Positions 25,601 through 33,125 of a stretch of DNA of 33,125 nt are shown piece after piece (the stretch's first letter is position 1; every line of letters begins with the position of its first letter). The translations under genes were made by a program, and so were the position numbers. The notes under the pieces were generated by a model that saw only the letters and a program-made list of their open reading frames with translations, made no database searches and had not been told where the DNA came from. The stretch is taken from positions 1 to 33,125 of the forward strand of contig NZ_CALGRE010000059.1 of assembly GCF_937958975.1 (NCBI RefSeq). The letters run 5' to 3'. This stretch comes from an uncultured Eubacterium sp. GTDB taxonomy: Bacteria; Bacillota; Clostridia; Lachnospirales; Lachnospiraceae.

Positions 25601-25858
25601 ACGGATAATCTAAAATATATTCCGCGGTGCCACCTTGATTCACATATCATGTGCTCTCAACGAGTACTAACATACTCTGTGCAACTAACGTATGCCTCCA
25701 CGTCATAGAATACTAACATGTAACTGCTTTGTTCCATGCCCTCTGCGGTCCATTTATGTGAGCTGCGTTCTGCAGGTTCTCAGCCTCCCTGCTCTCTGTA
25801 AGTGCACGATTCACTTTTATCTCCGCATCAACGGTTTGAATGGTCATCTTTAATTGTG
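25564..25858 (-). promoter_or_regulatory. T-box riboswitch, tryptophan specifier (TGG)
   Basis: Minus-strand leader with the canonical T-box AAGGTGGCACCGCGG (25621-25636), which binds the NCCA end of uncharged tRNA. Stem I carries an AGAGA segment (ACAGAGAGC) and a distal GGCTGAGAACCTGC-like region. The specifier loop, on the 3' side of stem I, reads ATAAATGGACC, with TGG at 25750-25752 followed by the conserved A. Trp fits the importer downstream. Uncharged tRNA-Trp should stabilise the antiterminator and turn on trpXYZ. The 118 bases between the terminator and trpX hold only the binding site and AT-rich sequence. Confidence 0.93.
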
Positions 25859-25864
25859 CTTTAT

Positions 25865-25893
25865 ATTATAACGCATAGATTTTATATCGTCAA
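25865..25893 (-). promoter_or_regulatory. Promoter of the T-box/trpXYZ transcript
   Basis: On the minus strand TTGACG (25888-25893), a 17-bp spacer and a perfect TATAAT (25865-25870). The -35 contains the TGA stop codon of the upstream phosphatase gene, so the two transcription units touch. Confidence 0.8.
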
Positions 25894-26699
25894 GTTTCAC
25901 AAAAAAATTTTTCTATCACCTCTGCAATTCCATCTTCATTGTTCGATGCTGTTATGTAATCTGCATTCTCTTTTACAATATCCGTTGCATTTGCCATTGC
26001 TACACCAATCCCTGCATATTGAATCATCGAAAGGTCGTTAAACCCATCGCCACATGCGATTGTATCTTCTTTGCGCATACCCAGTTTCCGAATTAACATA
26101 GCAATTGATGCCGCTTTATCAATTCCCTTTGGCATTATCTCTATAAAGTAATCTGCCGAACGGCTTATGCTCAATTCATTTTTATATTGTTCCGCTAATA
26201 TTTTTTCATGCTTCTCAGCGAGCATAGGCTCAGCAGTCATTAGACATTTATTGGGATTATAGTCAACATATTTTTCCATATCTGTTATTTTAAGCGGTAT
26301 CTTATTAATGGATGATTCTATTTCAATATACCGGTCAGTTCTTGTCCCAACTATCACCTGATTATCGTCATATGTCACAAGGCCTATGTCATTTTCTTTT
26401 GCATATTTCAACAGAGGTGTCAAATATTTTTTATCCAAAACATTTTCAAAAACAACCTCTTTTGTCTTCCAGTTAATCACTTTCCCGCCGTTAAAAGCCA
26501 TGATATATCCACCATATTTTTCAAGTCCAACAATTTCCGCAACCGGTACGATACCAGGAGTTGGTCTCCCTGACGCCAACGCCACAATATGCCCCTGCTC
26601 CTGAATTTTTCTCAACGCTTTTAAAGTCTTGGGTGTGATTTCTTTTTTGTCATTCGTTAAGGTTCCATCTAAATCTAAAAAAAGAATTTTTTTCTTCAT
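25890..26699 (-). CDS. Cof-type HAD phosphatase
   Basis: This 269-residue hydrolase has HAD motif I LFLDLDGTLTND (nucleophile Asp9), motif II ALASGRPT, motif III Lys in KGIDKAASIAML and motif IV ACGDGFNDLSMIQYAG, with a C2-type cap between II and III. Cof/YidA-like enzymes dephosphorylate sugar phosphates or nucleotide-like cofactors. It starts 23 bases after the alcohol dehydrogenase stop and is the last gene of a probable three-gene unit with the two dehydrogenases. AGAGGA precedes the ATG. Confidence 0.9.
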   Translation of the reverse strand: MKKKILFLDLDGTLTNDKKEITPKTLKALRKIQEQGHIVALASGRPTPGIVPVAEIVGLEKYGGYIMAFNGGKVINWKTKEVVFENVLDKKYLTPLLKYAKENDIGLVTYDDNQVIVGTRTDRYIEIESSINKIPLKITDMEKYVDYNPNKCLMTAEPMLAEKHEKILAEQYKNELSISRSADYFIEIMPKGIDKAASIAMLIRKLGMRKEDTIACGDGFNDLSMIQYAGIGVAMANATDIVKENADYITASNNEDGIAEVIEKFFCET

Positions 26700-26722
26700 A
26701 TGTTTTCCTCTTGCGATATATT

Positions 26723-27808
26723 TTATCTTTTTATTGCTTCTAGTTTCTTCATTGCCTCTGACAGCATTTCTTTTGTTATAATATATGGATTATGTTCTAT
26801 ATCCTTCATAACAACCGCATCCTCTGCCAGTTTCTCTATCTGCTCCTCCGCAAACTCCAAATCTGCCAAACATACCGGAAGTCCAACAGATTGATTAAAT
26901 TCATATACTCTTTGAAAGTCTTTTGTATTGTTGTCCACTAAAAGGAGATTTAGCACACCATAACTCACCACTTCGCCATGAAGATGATTTTTTTCAATAT
27001 GAGGGTGCGCTGTCAGCGAGTAAAATATTGCATGTGCCAACCCGGAGTTATAATGCACTGTATGTTCCGCCGTAAGGTAAATAGATGCCAATGCTGTCGA
27101 CACAACAATTGCCAACACAACCTGCTCATATGCATAGGAATTTTCCCCTCTCTCATTTGCATCCATTGCCGCTTTTCCATATTTCATAATCGGCTCATAA
27201 CACATATAGCTGGCATTGACTCCCATTTGAAAATAGTGTTGTAATTCCTCTCCTTTCGAAGACATAACGGCCTCGAAATACTTGGCGTAAGTATCTCCCA
27301 TACCTGCCCACAAATACCTTGCCGGAGAATGTACCGTAATTTCTGTATCAATAAATGCATGCACCGGTGGTGCAGGATAAAAAAATGGCTCTCTAAACCT
27401 TCCATCCGGATAATACATAATCGAAACACTTGTGCATGCTGAACAATTCGAGGCAATCGTAGGAAAGGAAAACACCGGCTTATTTATTTTTACTCCCAGG
27501 CATTTTCCTGTATCTGTAGACTTTCCTCCTCCAATTGAAAAAATCATGTCCGCCTCTTTTACAGAGGGATTTTCCATTAATAACTCTACATTCTCATAGG
27601 ATGACTCGCCTCCATACCAGATAAAATCCAGTATTTCCAATTTGGAGCTTTTTATAGCTTCTAGTATTTTCTCTTTGGAAGCTGCCAACGCTTTATGTCC
27701 GCCGATAGCAATTACTTTTGTTCCATATTTCCCACATATTTCCGGAATTTTGTTATAAACTTCGCTTCCAATGGAATAGCTTGGAAGATGCATACTATAA
27801 TTTTCCAT
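26723..27808 (-). CDS. Iron-containing alcohol dehydrogenase family (GldA-like)
   Basis: This 361-residue NAD(P)-dependent enzyme has the nucleotide-binding stretch SIGGGKSTDTGK (about 91-102), PTIASNCSACTSVS, and a C-terminal helical metal site around GMGDTYAKY, HTVHYNSGLAHAIFYSL and NHLHGEVVSYG. Family members oxidise glycerol or short alcohols or work in reverse as reductases. Resemblance is to glycerol dehydrogenase-like members rather than to AdhE. The substrate is not clear. GGAGAAAATAA precedes the ATG; it follows the lactate/malate dehydrogenase by 35 bases. Confidence 0.88.
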   Translation of the reverse strand: MENYSMHLPSYSIGSEVYNKIPEICGKYGTKVIAIGGHKALAASKEKILEAIKSSKLEILDFIWYGGESSYENVELLMENPSVKEADMIFSIGGGKSTDTGKCLGVKINKPVFSFPTIASNCSACTSVSIMYYPDGRFREPFFYPAPPVHAFIDTEITVHSPARYLWAGMGDTYAKYFEAVMSSKGEELQHYFQMGVNASYMCYEPIMKYGKAAMDANERGENSYAYEQVVLAIVVSTALASIYLTAEHTVHYNSGLAHAIFYSLTAHPHIEKNHLHGEVVSYGVLNLLLVDNNTKDFQRVYEFNQSVGLPVCLADLEFAEEQIEKLAEDAVVMKDIEHNPYIITKEMLSEAMKKLEAIKR

Positions 27809-27843
27809 TTATTTTCTCCTTTTATCGGATTCTCTTATATCCA

Positions 27844-28794
27844 TTAAATCTTACCTGCCAACTCAATATGAGTCCTTATAATGTCACAGGAATCGGCAAA
27901 TAACTTTTGCTCCTTTTCTGTCAATTGTAACTCTATGATTTCCTCTATTCCACTACGACCAATTACACATGGTACTCCTACATGTACATGCGTCTGTCCA
28001 TACTCTCCTTCTAATAATGTTGATGCCAAAAGTACACGATGTTCGTCTGTCAGAACAGCCTTTGCCATATCTGCCAATGCTGCACCTATTCCAAACTCAG
28101 TAGACCCCTTTCCATTAATAATATCCATACCTCGCATATGGGTACCTTCCGTCACCCTATCTTCACTGAAATTTGCACACCTACTCTTATTTTCTTCTAC
28201 AAATTCTTTATAAGGTTTTCCGAATATTGTTAGATGTGAAAATGGTACCAGAGAGGAATCACCATGTTCTCCTATTGCATATCCTACAACGCTATGCGGG
28301 TCAACACCACACAAATCTCCAACAGTTCTTCTTGTCCTTGCACTGTCAAGAGAGGTTCCCGTACTAAATACTCTATTTTTAGGAAGTCCTGTCCCCTTTC
28401 TTACATAATCTGCGATAATGTCTGCCGGATTTGTAATTGTGATAATAATTCCATTGATATCAATTTTATTCAAATTTTCTACTACATCTTTGATACATTC
28501 TACAGATTCACCTAAAGTATCTAATCTGGTCTGTCCTGGAAGCCTTGGAACTCCCACGCTTATAACTATAATATCCGCATCAGTGCAATCCTGATATCCG
28601 CCAGTCCTGATAATCGGTGCAGACGGAAGAAAACACACACTATCTGCTAAATCCATCGCCTGACTCTTTGCTTTTACCGTATCTTTATCAATCAGTACGA
28701 TTTCATCACATATATTTTGAAATGAAAGCGCTACAGCACAATGTATACCAACATGCCCGGCACCTATAATTACTATTTTTCTATTGTATAGCAT
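27844..28794 (-). CDS. Lactate/malate dehydrogenase family 2-hydroxyacid dehydrogenase
   Basis: This 316-residue enzyme has the Rossmann motif GAGHVG (11-16), specificity loop GVPRLPGQTRLD (81-92), Asp150 and Arg153 in LDSARTRR, and catalytic His177 in GEHGDS. Overall likeness is to L-LDH, but the specificity position that is Gln in lactate enzymes is Arg84, as in malate enzymes (VPRKPG). The reduced substrate may therefore be oxaloacetate or another 2-oxoacid. NADH use is indicated by Asp36 at the end of strand 2 (IVLID). GGAG lies nine bases before the ATG. It appears to lead a unit with Fe-ADH and HAD phosphatase. Confidence 0.88.
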   Translation of the reverse strand: MLYNRKIVIIGAGHVGIHCAVALSFQNICDEIVLIDKDTVKAKSQAMDLADSVCFLPSAPIIRTGGYQDCTDADIIVISVGVPRLPGQTRLDTLGESVECIKDVVENLNKIDINGIIITITNPADIIADYVRKGTGLPKNRVFSTGTSLDSARTRRTVGDLCGVDPHSVVGYAIGEHGDSSLVPFSHLTIFGKPYKEFVEENKSRCANFSEDRVTEGTHMRGMDIINGKGSTEFGIGAALADMAKAVLTDEHRVLLASTLLEGEYGQTHVHVGVPCVIGRSGIEEIIELQLTEKEQKLFADSCDIIRTHIELAGKI

Positions 28795-28875
28795 ATTCTA
28801 TCACTCCTCTGACAAATTTCGTTGTAATTATACTTCTTTTCGTTATAAAAGGAAACTCTTAACTTTGTTTTACCA

Positions 28876-30330
28876 CTAGAAAAGAAACCGGAACATATCG
28901 AAAAACCACCCAAACCACAAATGAAGATTTTTCTTTTTACCTGAAATCTTTTTCATCTCCATGCCATCGGGAACGAAACTGTACTCTGTTTCATTTTTCA
29001 CAATTCCTGCCTCTTTTTCGTACTTTTCCATATTTTCCTTTAACTGCTTTGTGACCTTATCACTATGAATTGCCAACATAAGCTCCGTATCGATATATGC
29101 ACTCCTCATATCCATATTAAATGAGCCTACAAGCGCCATATCATCATCAATCGTCATGCTCTTTCCATGATAGGATATGCCTCCCTCATACTCTTTTATC
29201 GTAACTCCTGTATCAATAATTTTCTGCTTATTGTTCATATAATCTATTGCCCCGAACAAATTTCCATTGTTTTCCGCTGAATTAGACATTATTTCCGTCT
29301 TTTGCCCAATCGTCGCCAACAAATCATACATATAGTCATCACATATAATATAAGGGGTATGAATTTTAACATCCGCTTTCGCCTTTTTCGCCAACTCCAT
29401 TAATGTATAAAATACTATAGGTTCTTTCGCATACAATGTTGTGGGATTATGAATTAATGTAATTTTGTTTGTCTCAAATGTTTTTTTCTTAAAATCATAG
29501 TTCTCTTGAAATAATGTACTGTATTTCTTCAAAAGTCCGGCATATCTTTCTTGTAATTCTTTTGTTGCTGATTTTACAGACGGATTCTCTGCCAATTTTT
29601 TATCATCATGAAATAATTTACAACAAGTCATTGAGGTGATATTCTTATAATATTTTTTTATCTGATATATGGAGCTTTCCTTGTCCTGGTCAAAATTCTT
29701 TTCAACTTTTTTCTCATATTCTGTATTAAAAACCAAGACATCTCTGTCAAAATTTTTATGTCCCTTATAATCTCCCAGAAAGTAACCAAAAGTATTTCTT
29801 CCACCTAACAAATATGCCTTATTATCCACAATAACATACTTATCATGCATTCTTCCCAGCCCCTTCCAAGGGGTCAGGAGATTTACTTTGTTATAAATTA
29901 TAATTTTGACATTGGGATTGGCACTTAATGCGTAAAAATAATCATTTCCTTCCATTTGGAGTAACGCGTTAAATCCATCAGCGAAAATTTCAACCTTAAC
30001 GCCTCTGTCAGCGGCTTCCAAAAGTGCAGACAATATGTCCAAACCCGCCTCATCGCTTCTAAAATCAAATGTGGATAACACAATTTCTTCTTTTGCTTCG
30101 GCAATCATTTTCAACCTTACCTGAAGCGCTTCCTCGTTATCCTCTAATATAGCCGCCCTATCAGGTCCTATATCCTTACTATAAAATTTTTGTTCTGATA
30201 CTCTTTTCTTTGTATCTTCACTGATAGACGGTTGCTCTAAAAATGGTGCAATTCCCCCTATCACTAAATATGTCAAAAATGCAATTAAAATGAAAATTAT
30301 TATAATAATTATTTTTTTTGTTTTTTTCAT
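28876..30330 (-). CDS. Phospholipase D/cardiolipin synthase-like enzyme
   Basis: This 484-residue protein has one N-terminal membrane helix (about 6-28) and two HKD motifs: MHDKYVIVDNKAYLLGGRN (about 162-180) and YHGKSMTIDDDMALVGSFN (about 391-409). The two motifs should form one phosphatidyl-transfer active site. It lacks the paired N-terminal helices of housekeeping cardiolipin synthases, so a related phospholipase or transphosphatidylase is equally possible. A hydrophobic aromatic tail (LWFGWFFDMFRFLF) may touch the membrane. Its start overlaps the GtrA stop by four bases (ATGA). Confidence 0.88.
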   Translation of the reverse strand: MKKTKKIIIIIIFILIAFLTYLVIGGIAPFLEQPSISEDTKKRVSEQKFYSKDIGPDRAAILEDNEEALQVRLKMIAEAKEEIVLSTFDFRSDEAGLDILSALLEAADRGVKVEIFADGFNALLQMEGNDYFYALSANPNVKIIIYNKVNLLTPWKGLGRMHDKYVIVDNKAYLLGGRNTFGYFLGDYKGHKNFDRDVLVFNTEYEKKVEKNFDQDKESSIYQIKKYYKNITSMTCCKLFHDDKKLAENPSVKSATKELQERYAGLLKKYSTLFQENYDFKKKTFETNKITLIHNPTTLYAKEPIVFYTLMELAKKAKADVKIHTPYIICDDYMYDLLATIGQKTEIMSNSAENNGNLFGAIDYMNNKQKIIDTGVTIKEYEGGISYHGKSMTIDDDMALVGSFNMDMRSAYIDTELMLAIHSDKVTKQLKENMEKYEKEAGIVKNETEYSFVPDGMEMKKISGKKKNLHLWFGWFFDMFRFLF

Positions 30331-30737
30331 TGCTTCACCTGTCTTGTATCCATCATCCTGCCAAAAACAATAAATCTGTCATAGACATATTCTGTTATAA
30401 AGTTAAGTATCATACTGATTGCCGTTACGAGGTATTCATTCCAATTCACAGATTCTACCAGAAAATTCCCTCCGACTGTAGTTACCGGAGTAAAGATAAT
30501 ATAAAATACCGCCACCTTAAGCATAGCTATCGGAATATTGTTTGCCGCTTTAAAAGTAAACTGACGATTCAGCGTAAAATTCCATAAAACCGACAAAACC
30601 AATGCTGTAAGATAACAAGTCCAATATTTAAAACTTGTCAACTCATTCATCATAGCAAAGACTACTGCCTCTATAACACCGGCAGAAATAGAAAATAGTA
30701 AAAATTTTATCATGCGAATGCTTTCTGTTTTTTTCAT
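30327..30737 (-). CDS. GtrA family membrane protein
   Basis: This 136-residue protein has four membrane helices in the GtrA/DPMS-like layout: FLLFSISAGVIEAVVFAMMN, then LVLSVLWNFTLNRQFTFKA with the family N-F-x-x-N-R-x-F-T-F core, and NFITEYVYDRFIVF at the end. GtrA proteins flip polyprenyl-linked sugars for cell-wall or surface glycosylation. AAAGGAGATAT precedes the ATG. Overlap with the phospholipase-like gene suggests a joint role in envelope lipid or glycolipid handling. Confidence 0.92.
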   Translation of the reverse strand: MKKTESIRMIKFLLFSISAGVIEAVVFAMMNELTSFKYWTCYLTALVLSVLWNFTLNRQFTFKAANNIPIAMLKVAVFYIIFTPVTTVGGNFLVESVNWNEYLVTAISMILNFITEYVYDRFIVFGRMMDTRQVKQ

Positions 30738-30871
30738 ATATCTCCTTTTTCTTATTACGTTCTAATTTTATCTTTTCTATGCATTATACCTTAAGATTTC
30801 CATTTTTTCCATTACAACATAATATAACTTAATCCACAAAGCATAAATGAGTTTTCTTTCAACCAAAATAG

Positions 30872-30918
30872 AAAAAAGAAATAACTAATGTTTTCCCACA
30901 AAAGTTATTTCTTTTTTT
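30872..30918. terminator. Terminator downstream of the Rpn-family gene
   Basis: A 15-bp stem, AAAAAAGAAATAACT (30872-30886) with AGTTATTTCTTTTTT (30903-30917), has a 16-base loop and T-runs in both directions. It separates the Rpn gene from gtrA. Confidence 0.85.
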
Positions 30919-30967
30919 AATATTTATATCTTTTTGTTAGTGTTAATCAAATAATTTTTTCATATAA

Positions 30968-32011
30968 TTACTGGCAACTCACAAAATTTTCTGCATCTTC
31001 TTTGGAAATAAGAAATTTGTTTACTATCTTTAATATGATGTCCTCATTGGATATATTAAATTCTCTGCATACATCAACAAATGCAGCTATACCTTCTTCT
31101 AAACCTCGTTTTTTACCTTTTATCTCGCCATCTCTGAGTCCCATTTTCATGCCTTCAGTATATCCTCTACTCCTTCCTGTTTCATAATAATACTCACTGA
31201 AATTACACATATCTGACCTATCCTCCTCTATTTCACTCACCTGTATGCTATATTCATCACTTAAAACTTTCATTTTAACCTGTGCTGACAATCTATATGA
31301 AAAAATAATATCTAACATTTTTATAATGCCACTATAATTTTCATATTTTTCGGAAACCTCTCCACCAAGGCATATTTTAGTAATATTAATTAAATCATAC
31401 GCCTGCTTAATATCCAAAGGATTTCCAATTTTATTTTTTGAACAAAGTGATATTGTTCTAATTGTATTGACATCTTTTTTGCTGGGATTCATACAAATCC
31501 AAATGGAGTACACTTTCTTAATTTTACCATAATCACTCCCAGTAAACTCTTTACCATACTGTGAAGAAATCATGCGAGATGTATAATATACTCCACGAGT
31601 TTCAATGAAATATCCGGGATTATATTTGTTTTGAGCTTCCATATTAATAATCATTTTTACACATTCTTTTTCTCGGGGAAATATAACATGAAAAATAATA
31701 TCAAAAGTAAAAATTCCTTCGCCTAGTATAACACTCTCATTTCCTAATCCTGTAATTACATCACATGTTTTATATGACCTATCAATATTTTTATTTTGTA
31801 TGTAATCTTTAGAAACTATCACATCTCCTTCAATACAATAATCACGAATAAAATCAGTATCATACGCAGATAGTTCATCTACCACAGTTTGTAAAATTCT
31901 TGCAATTACTTCTTTATTTGATAATAATATTTTACAACTTTCGTCGCATTTTGCCTTAAGTTCCGTACTCTCTAAAGTTTCTAATAGTATTCTACTCACG
32001 AACAACCTCAC
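30968..32011 (-). CDS. Rpn-family PD-(D/E)XK nuclease-like protein
   Basis: This 347-residue protein has an N-terminal PD-(D/E)XK-like core with Asp in FTFDIIFHVI (about 103) and the EAQ motif in INMEAQNKYNPGY (about 124-126), followed by the family segment YYTSRMISSQYG and KVYSIWICMNPS. The C-terminal third contains the GYTEGMKMGLRDGEIKGKKR-type repetitive linker common in Rpn proteins of Clostridia. Rpn proteins are recombination-promoting nucleases often labelled transposases; many are also anti-phage. The start is GTG at 32009-32011 with GGAGAG nine bases upstream. It is the gene nearest to the CRISPR array, about 400 bases away. Confidence 0.82.
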   Translation of the reverse strand: MRLFVSRILLETLESTELKAKCDESCKILLSNKEVIARILQTVVDELSAYDTDFIRDYCIEGDVIVSKDYIQNKNIDRSYKTCDVITGLGNESVILGEGIFTFDIIFHVIFPREKECVKMIINMEAQNKYNPGYFIETRGVYYTSRMISSQYGKEFTGSDYGKIKKVYSIWICMNPSKKDVNTIRTISLCSKNKIGNPLDIKQAYDLINITKICLGGEVSEKYENYSGIIKMLDIIFSYRLSAQVKMKVLSDEYSIQVSEIEEDRSDMCNFSEYYYETGRSRGYTEGMKMGLRDGEIKGKKRGLEEGIAAFVDVCREFNISNEDIILKIVNKFLISKEDAENFVSCQ

Positions 32012-32032
32012 CAGCTGTTTCTCTCCAAATAT

Positions 32033-32061
32033 AGTCTAGTATACTTTTTGTATATTGTCAA
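32033..32061 (-). promoter_or_regulatory. Promoter of the Rpn-family gene
   Basis: On the minus strand TTGACA (32056-32061, perfect), a 17-bp spacer and TAGACT (32033-32038). The spacer holds an inverted repeat TATAC-AAAAA-GTATA, which could bind a repressor. The predicted start near 32026 leaves only about 15 bases before the GTG. From 32062 to 32228 the DNA is very AT-rich with no gene seen. Confidence 0.6.
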
Positions 32062-32228
32062 TACATTAAGTTATTCTCTTTTTGTTTGTTATCATTTCAT
32101 ATTGAATGTATTCACAATATATATACAATAATAATATTTAATTTTTCAGCAAACTAGAAAAATATTCCCAAATAGAAAATCTTTCTGATTATATATAAAA
32201 TGAATATTATATAGATTCTATATATCGC

Positions 32229-32417
32229 ATGAAAGCGCAATCAAAAAGAACCGCTGCCAATCTGGCAAGGATTACAGATAATTTATCTGATACCTCCTAC
32301 GGTTCTAAGATTACTATAACAGCTTTCTTGAATGAAATCAAAAATTATTTCGGTATTGAATTGTTGAATGATGTAAATTACATACAGATACTATTAAGTG
32401 TTTACAAGAACCTTTAA
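32229..32417 (+). CDS. Doubtful 62-codon frame ending in the first CRISPR repeat
   Basis: The frame (start MKAQSKRTAANLAR, end IQILLSVYKNL) has a protein-like composition with charged and hydrophobic residues mixed, but no ribosome binding site is visible before the ATG. Its stop codon is supplied by bases 32415-32417 inside CRISPR repeat 1. It may be the remnant of a gene interrupted by the array, or chance. I do not recognise it. Confidence 0.2.
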   Translation: MKAQSKRTAANLARITDNLSDTSYGSKITITAFLNEIKNYFGIELLNDVNYIQILLSVYKNL

Positions 32418-33125
32418 ATTCCACTTTGGTTCTATTAATATAACTCCTGACGAGGCTTTAAATTGTGCTCGTAAATTCTTTAAATTCCACTTTGGTTCTA
32501 TTAATATGAGTATGATTAAAAGAGCCAAGAGCGCCGAAAGGTCTTTAAATTCCACTTTGGTTCAATTAATATTAAACAGTTGGATAATAAAACGCTTATT
32601 GGTATTCTTTAAATTCCACTTTGGTTCTATTAATATCTAGAGCAATCAAAATCGGGAGACTATCTTGACTGTCTTTAAATTCCACTTTGGTTCTATTAAT
32701 ATCAATATTCCCATTTTTTTCTATGAGAACCGAAAAGCTTTAAATTCCACTTTGGTTCTATTAATATTTTATGCTATGTAAACAACAAGGAGATATCTAT
32801 CAACTTTAAATTCCACTTTGGTTCTATTAATATTTATATTTCTAGAAAATTCTTGTGTGACAATGATGTACTTTAAATTCCACTTTGGTTCTATTAATAT
32901 ATAATTCACCTTGTATTTCATATAGCCCAATATCCTTTAAATTCCACTTTGGTTCTATTAATATGTATAGTAGTAGTTACTTTGTCAATATTAGTTATCT
33001 TTAAATTCCACTTTGGTTCTATTAATATTTTCGTCATCTCTTTCCCTTGGAAGCACGTTAGGTTCCTTTAAATTCCACTTTGGTTCTATTAATATCTCAA
33101 TCCAATACCCTGTACTCCATGTATT
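32412..33125 (-). CRISPR. CRISPR array, 11 repeats of 30 bp, type I-B-like repeat; open at right edge
   Basis: Eleven 30-bp repeats start at 32412, 32478, 32543, 32607, 32673, 32738, 32804, 32871, 32935, 32999 and 33066. Ten complete spacers are 34-37 bp; an eleventh is cut by the window end after 30 bp. Plus-strand repeats begin CTTTAAATTCCACTTTGG and end TTCTATTAATAT. Ten repeats are identical; repeat 3 has one change (A for T at 32564). Read on the minus strand the repeat ends GGAATTTAAAG, like the ATTTAAAT/ATTGAAAC handles of clostridial type I-B (and some III) repeats, so transcription is probably leftward and leader and cas genes lie to the right. No cas gene is in the window. Confidence 0.97.

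Noticed and set aside
28795..28875. Rex site upstream of the lactate/malate dehydrogenase-like gene
   Set aside because: Only partial TTAA/TTGTT strings are present, not the 18-bp palindrome.
32456..32464. CTTTAAATT within spacer 1, identical to the first nine bases of the repeat
   Set aside because: Nothing else of the repeat follows and spacer length is normal (36 bp); most likely chance in AT-rich DNA.
32398..32640. 80-codon plus-strand frame through the CRISPR repeats
   Set aside because: It translates the repeat over and over (KFHFGSIN); an artefact of the array.

Overview
The window looks like a low-GC, strictly anaerobic Clostridia genome, most likely Lachnospiraceae. I base this on the AT-rich sequence, strong AAGGAGG-type ribosome binding sites, a glycyl-radical class III ribonucleotide reductase, a ferredoxin-type [FeFe] hydrogenase, a tryptophan T-box, a RelQ-type alarmone synthetase and an Rpn/PD-(D/E)XK protein. 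The genus cannot be fixed by eye. The first 41 bases are an Illumina P5/TruSeq adapter, so the left edge is an assembly end. The right edge falls inside a CRISPR spacer.

Layout, left to right. (1) 1-7482, minus strand: three consecutive carbohydrate-active proteins: a secreted TIM-barrel protein with GH6-like catalytic motifs, a two-domain beta-helix (GH55-like) protein, and a beta-helix lipoprotein cut off by the contig end. (2) 7536-9275, minus: DUF554 membrane protein, relQ and a small cupin, with an extended -10 promoter just past the nrdD terminator. (3) 9383-11572, minus: nrdD behind a tandem NrdR-box operator. (4) 11693-14873, minus: AbrB-like regulator, ABC-2 ATPase, ABC-2 permease and MATE exporter. 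(5) 15106-17173, plus: group-B-like [FeFe] hydrogenase behind a Rex-like operator, overlapping an ECF transporter S component. (6) 17238-21845, minus: duplicated CmpB-like membrane protein, mgtE, an unannotated 33-codon small gene, and pyruvate kinase. (7) 22163-22639, plus: a lone HD-domain phosphohydrolase. (8) 22696-25870, minus: Trp T-box plus a TrpXYZ-like ABC importer. (9) 25890-28794, minus: lactate/malate dehydrogenase family enzyme, iron-containing alcohol dehydrogenase, Cof-type HAD phosphatase. (10) 28876-30737, minus: GtrA-family protein and phospholipase D/cardiolipin synthase-like enzyme. (11) 30968-32011, minus: Rpn-family nuclease-like protein. (12) 32412-33125: CRISPR array of 11 repeats without cas genes in view.

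Taken together this is mostly fermentative core metabolism (pyruvate kinase, hydrogenase, dehydrogenases, class III RNR) whose regulatory DNA is readable: a Rex box, NrdR boxes, a T-box and several strong intrinsic terminators. The less ordinary parts are the secreted glycosidase-like cluster at the left end, the small gene squeezed between pyk and mgtE with its own promoter and terminators, the dehydrogenase with a malate-type specificity residue, and the CRISPR/Rpn end. The CRISPR repeat reads best on the minus strand (handle-like 3' end ATTTAAAG), which puts leader and cas genes beyond the right edge.
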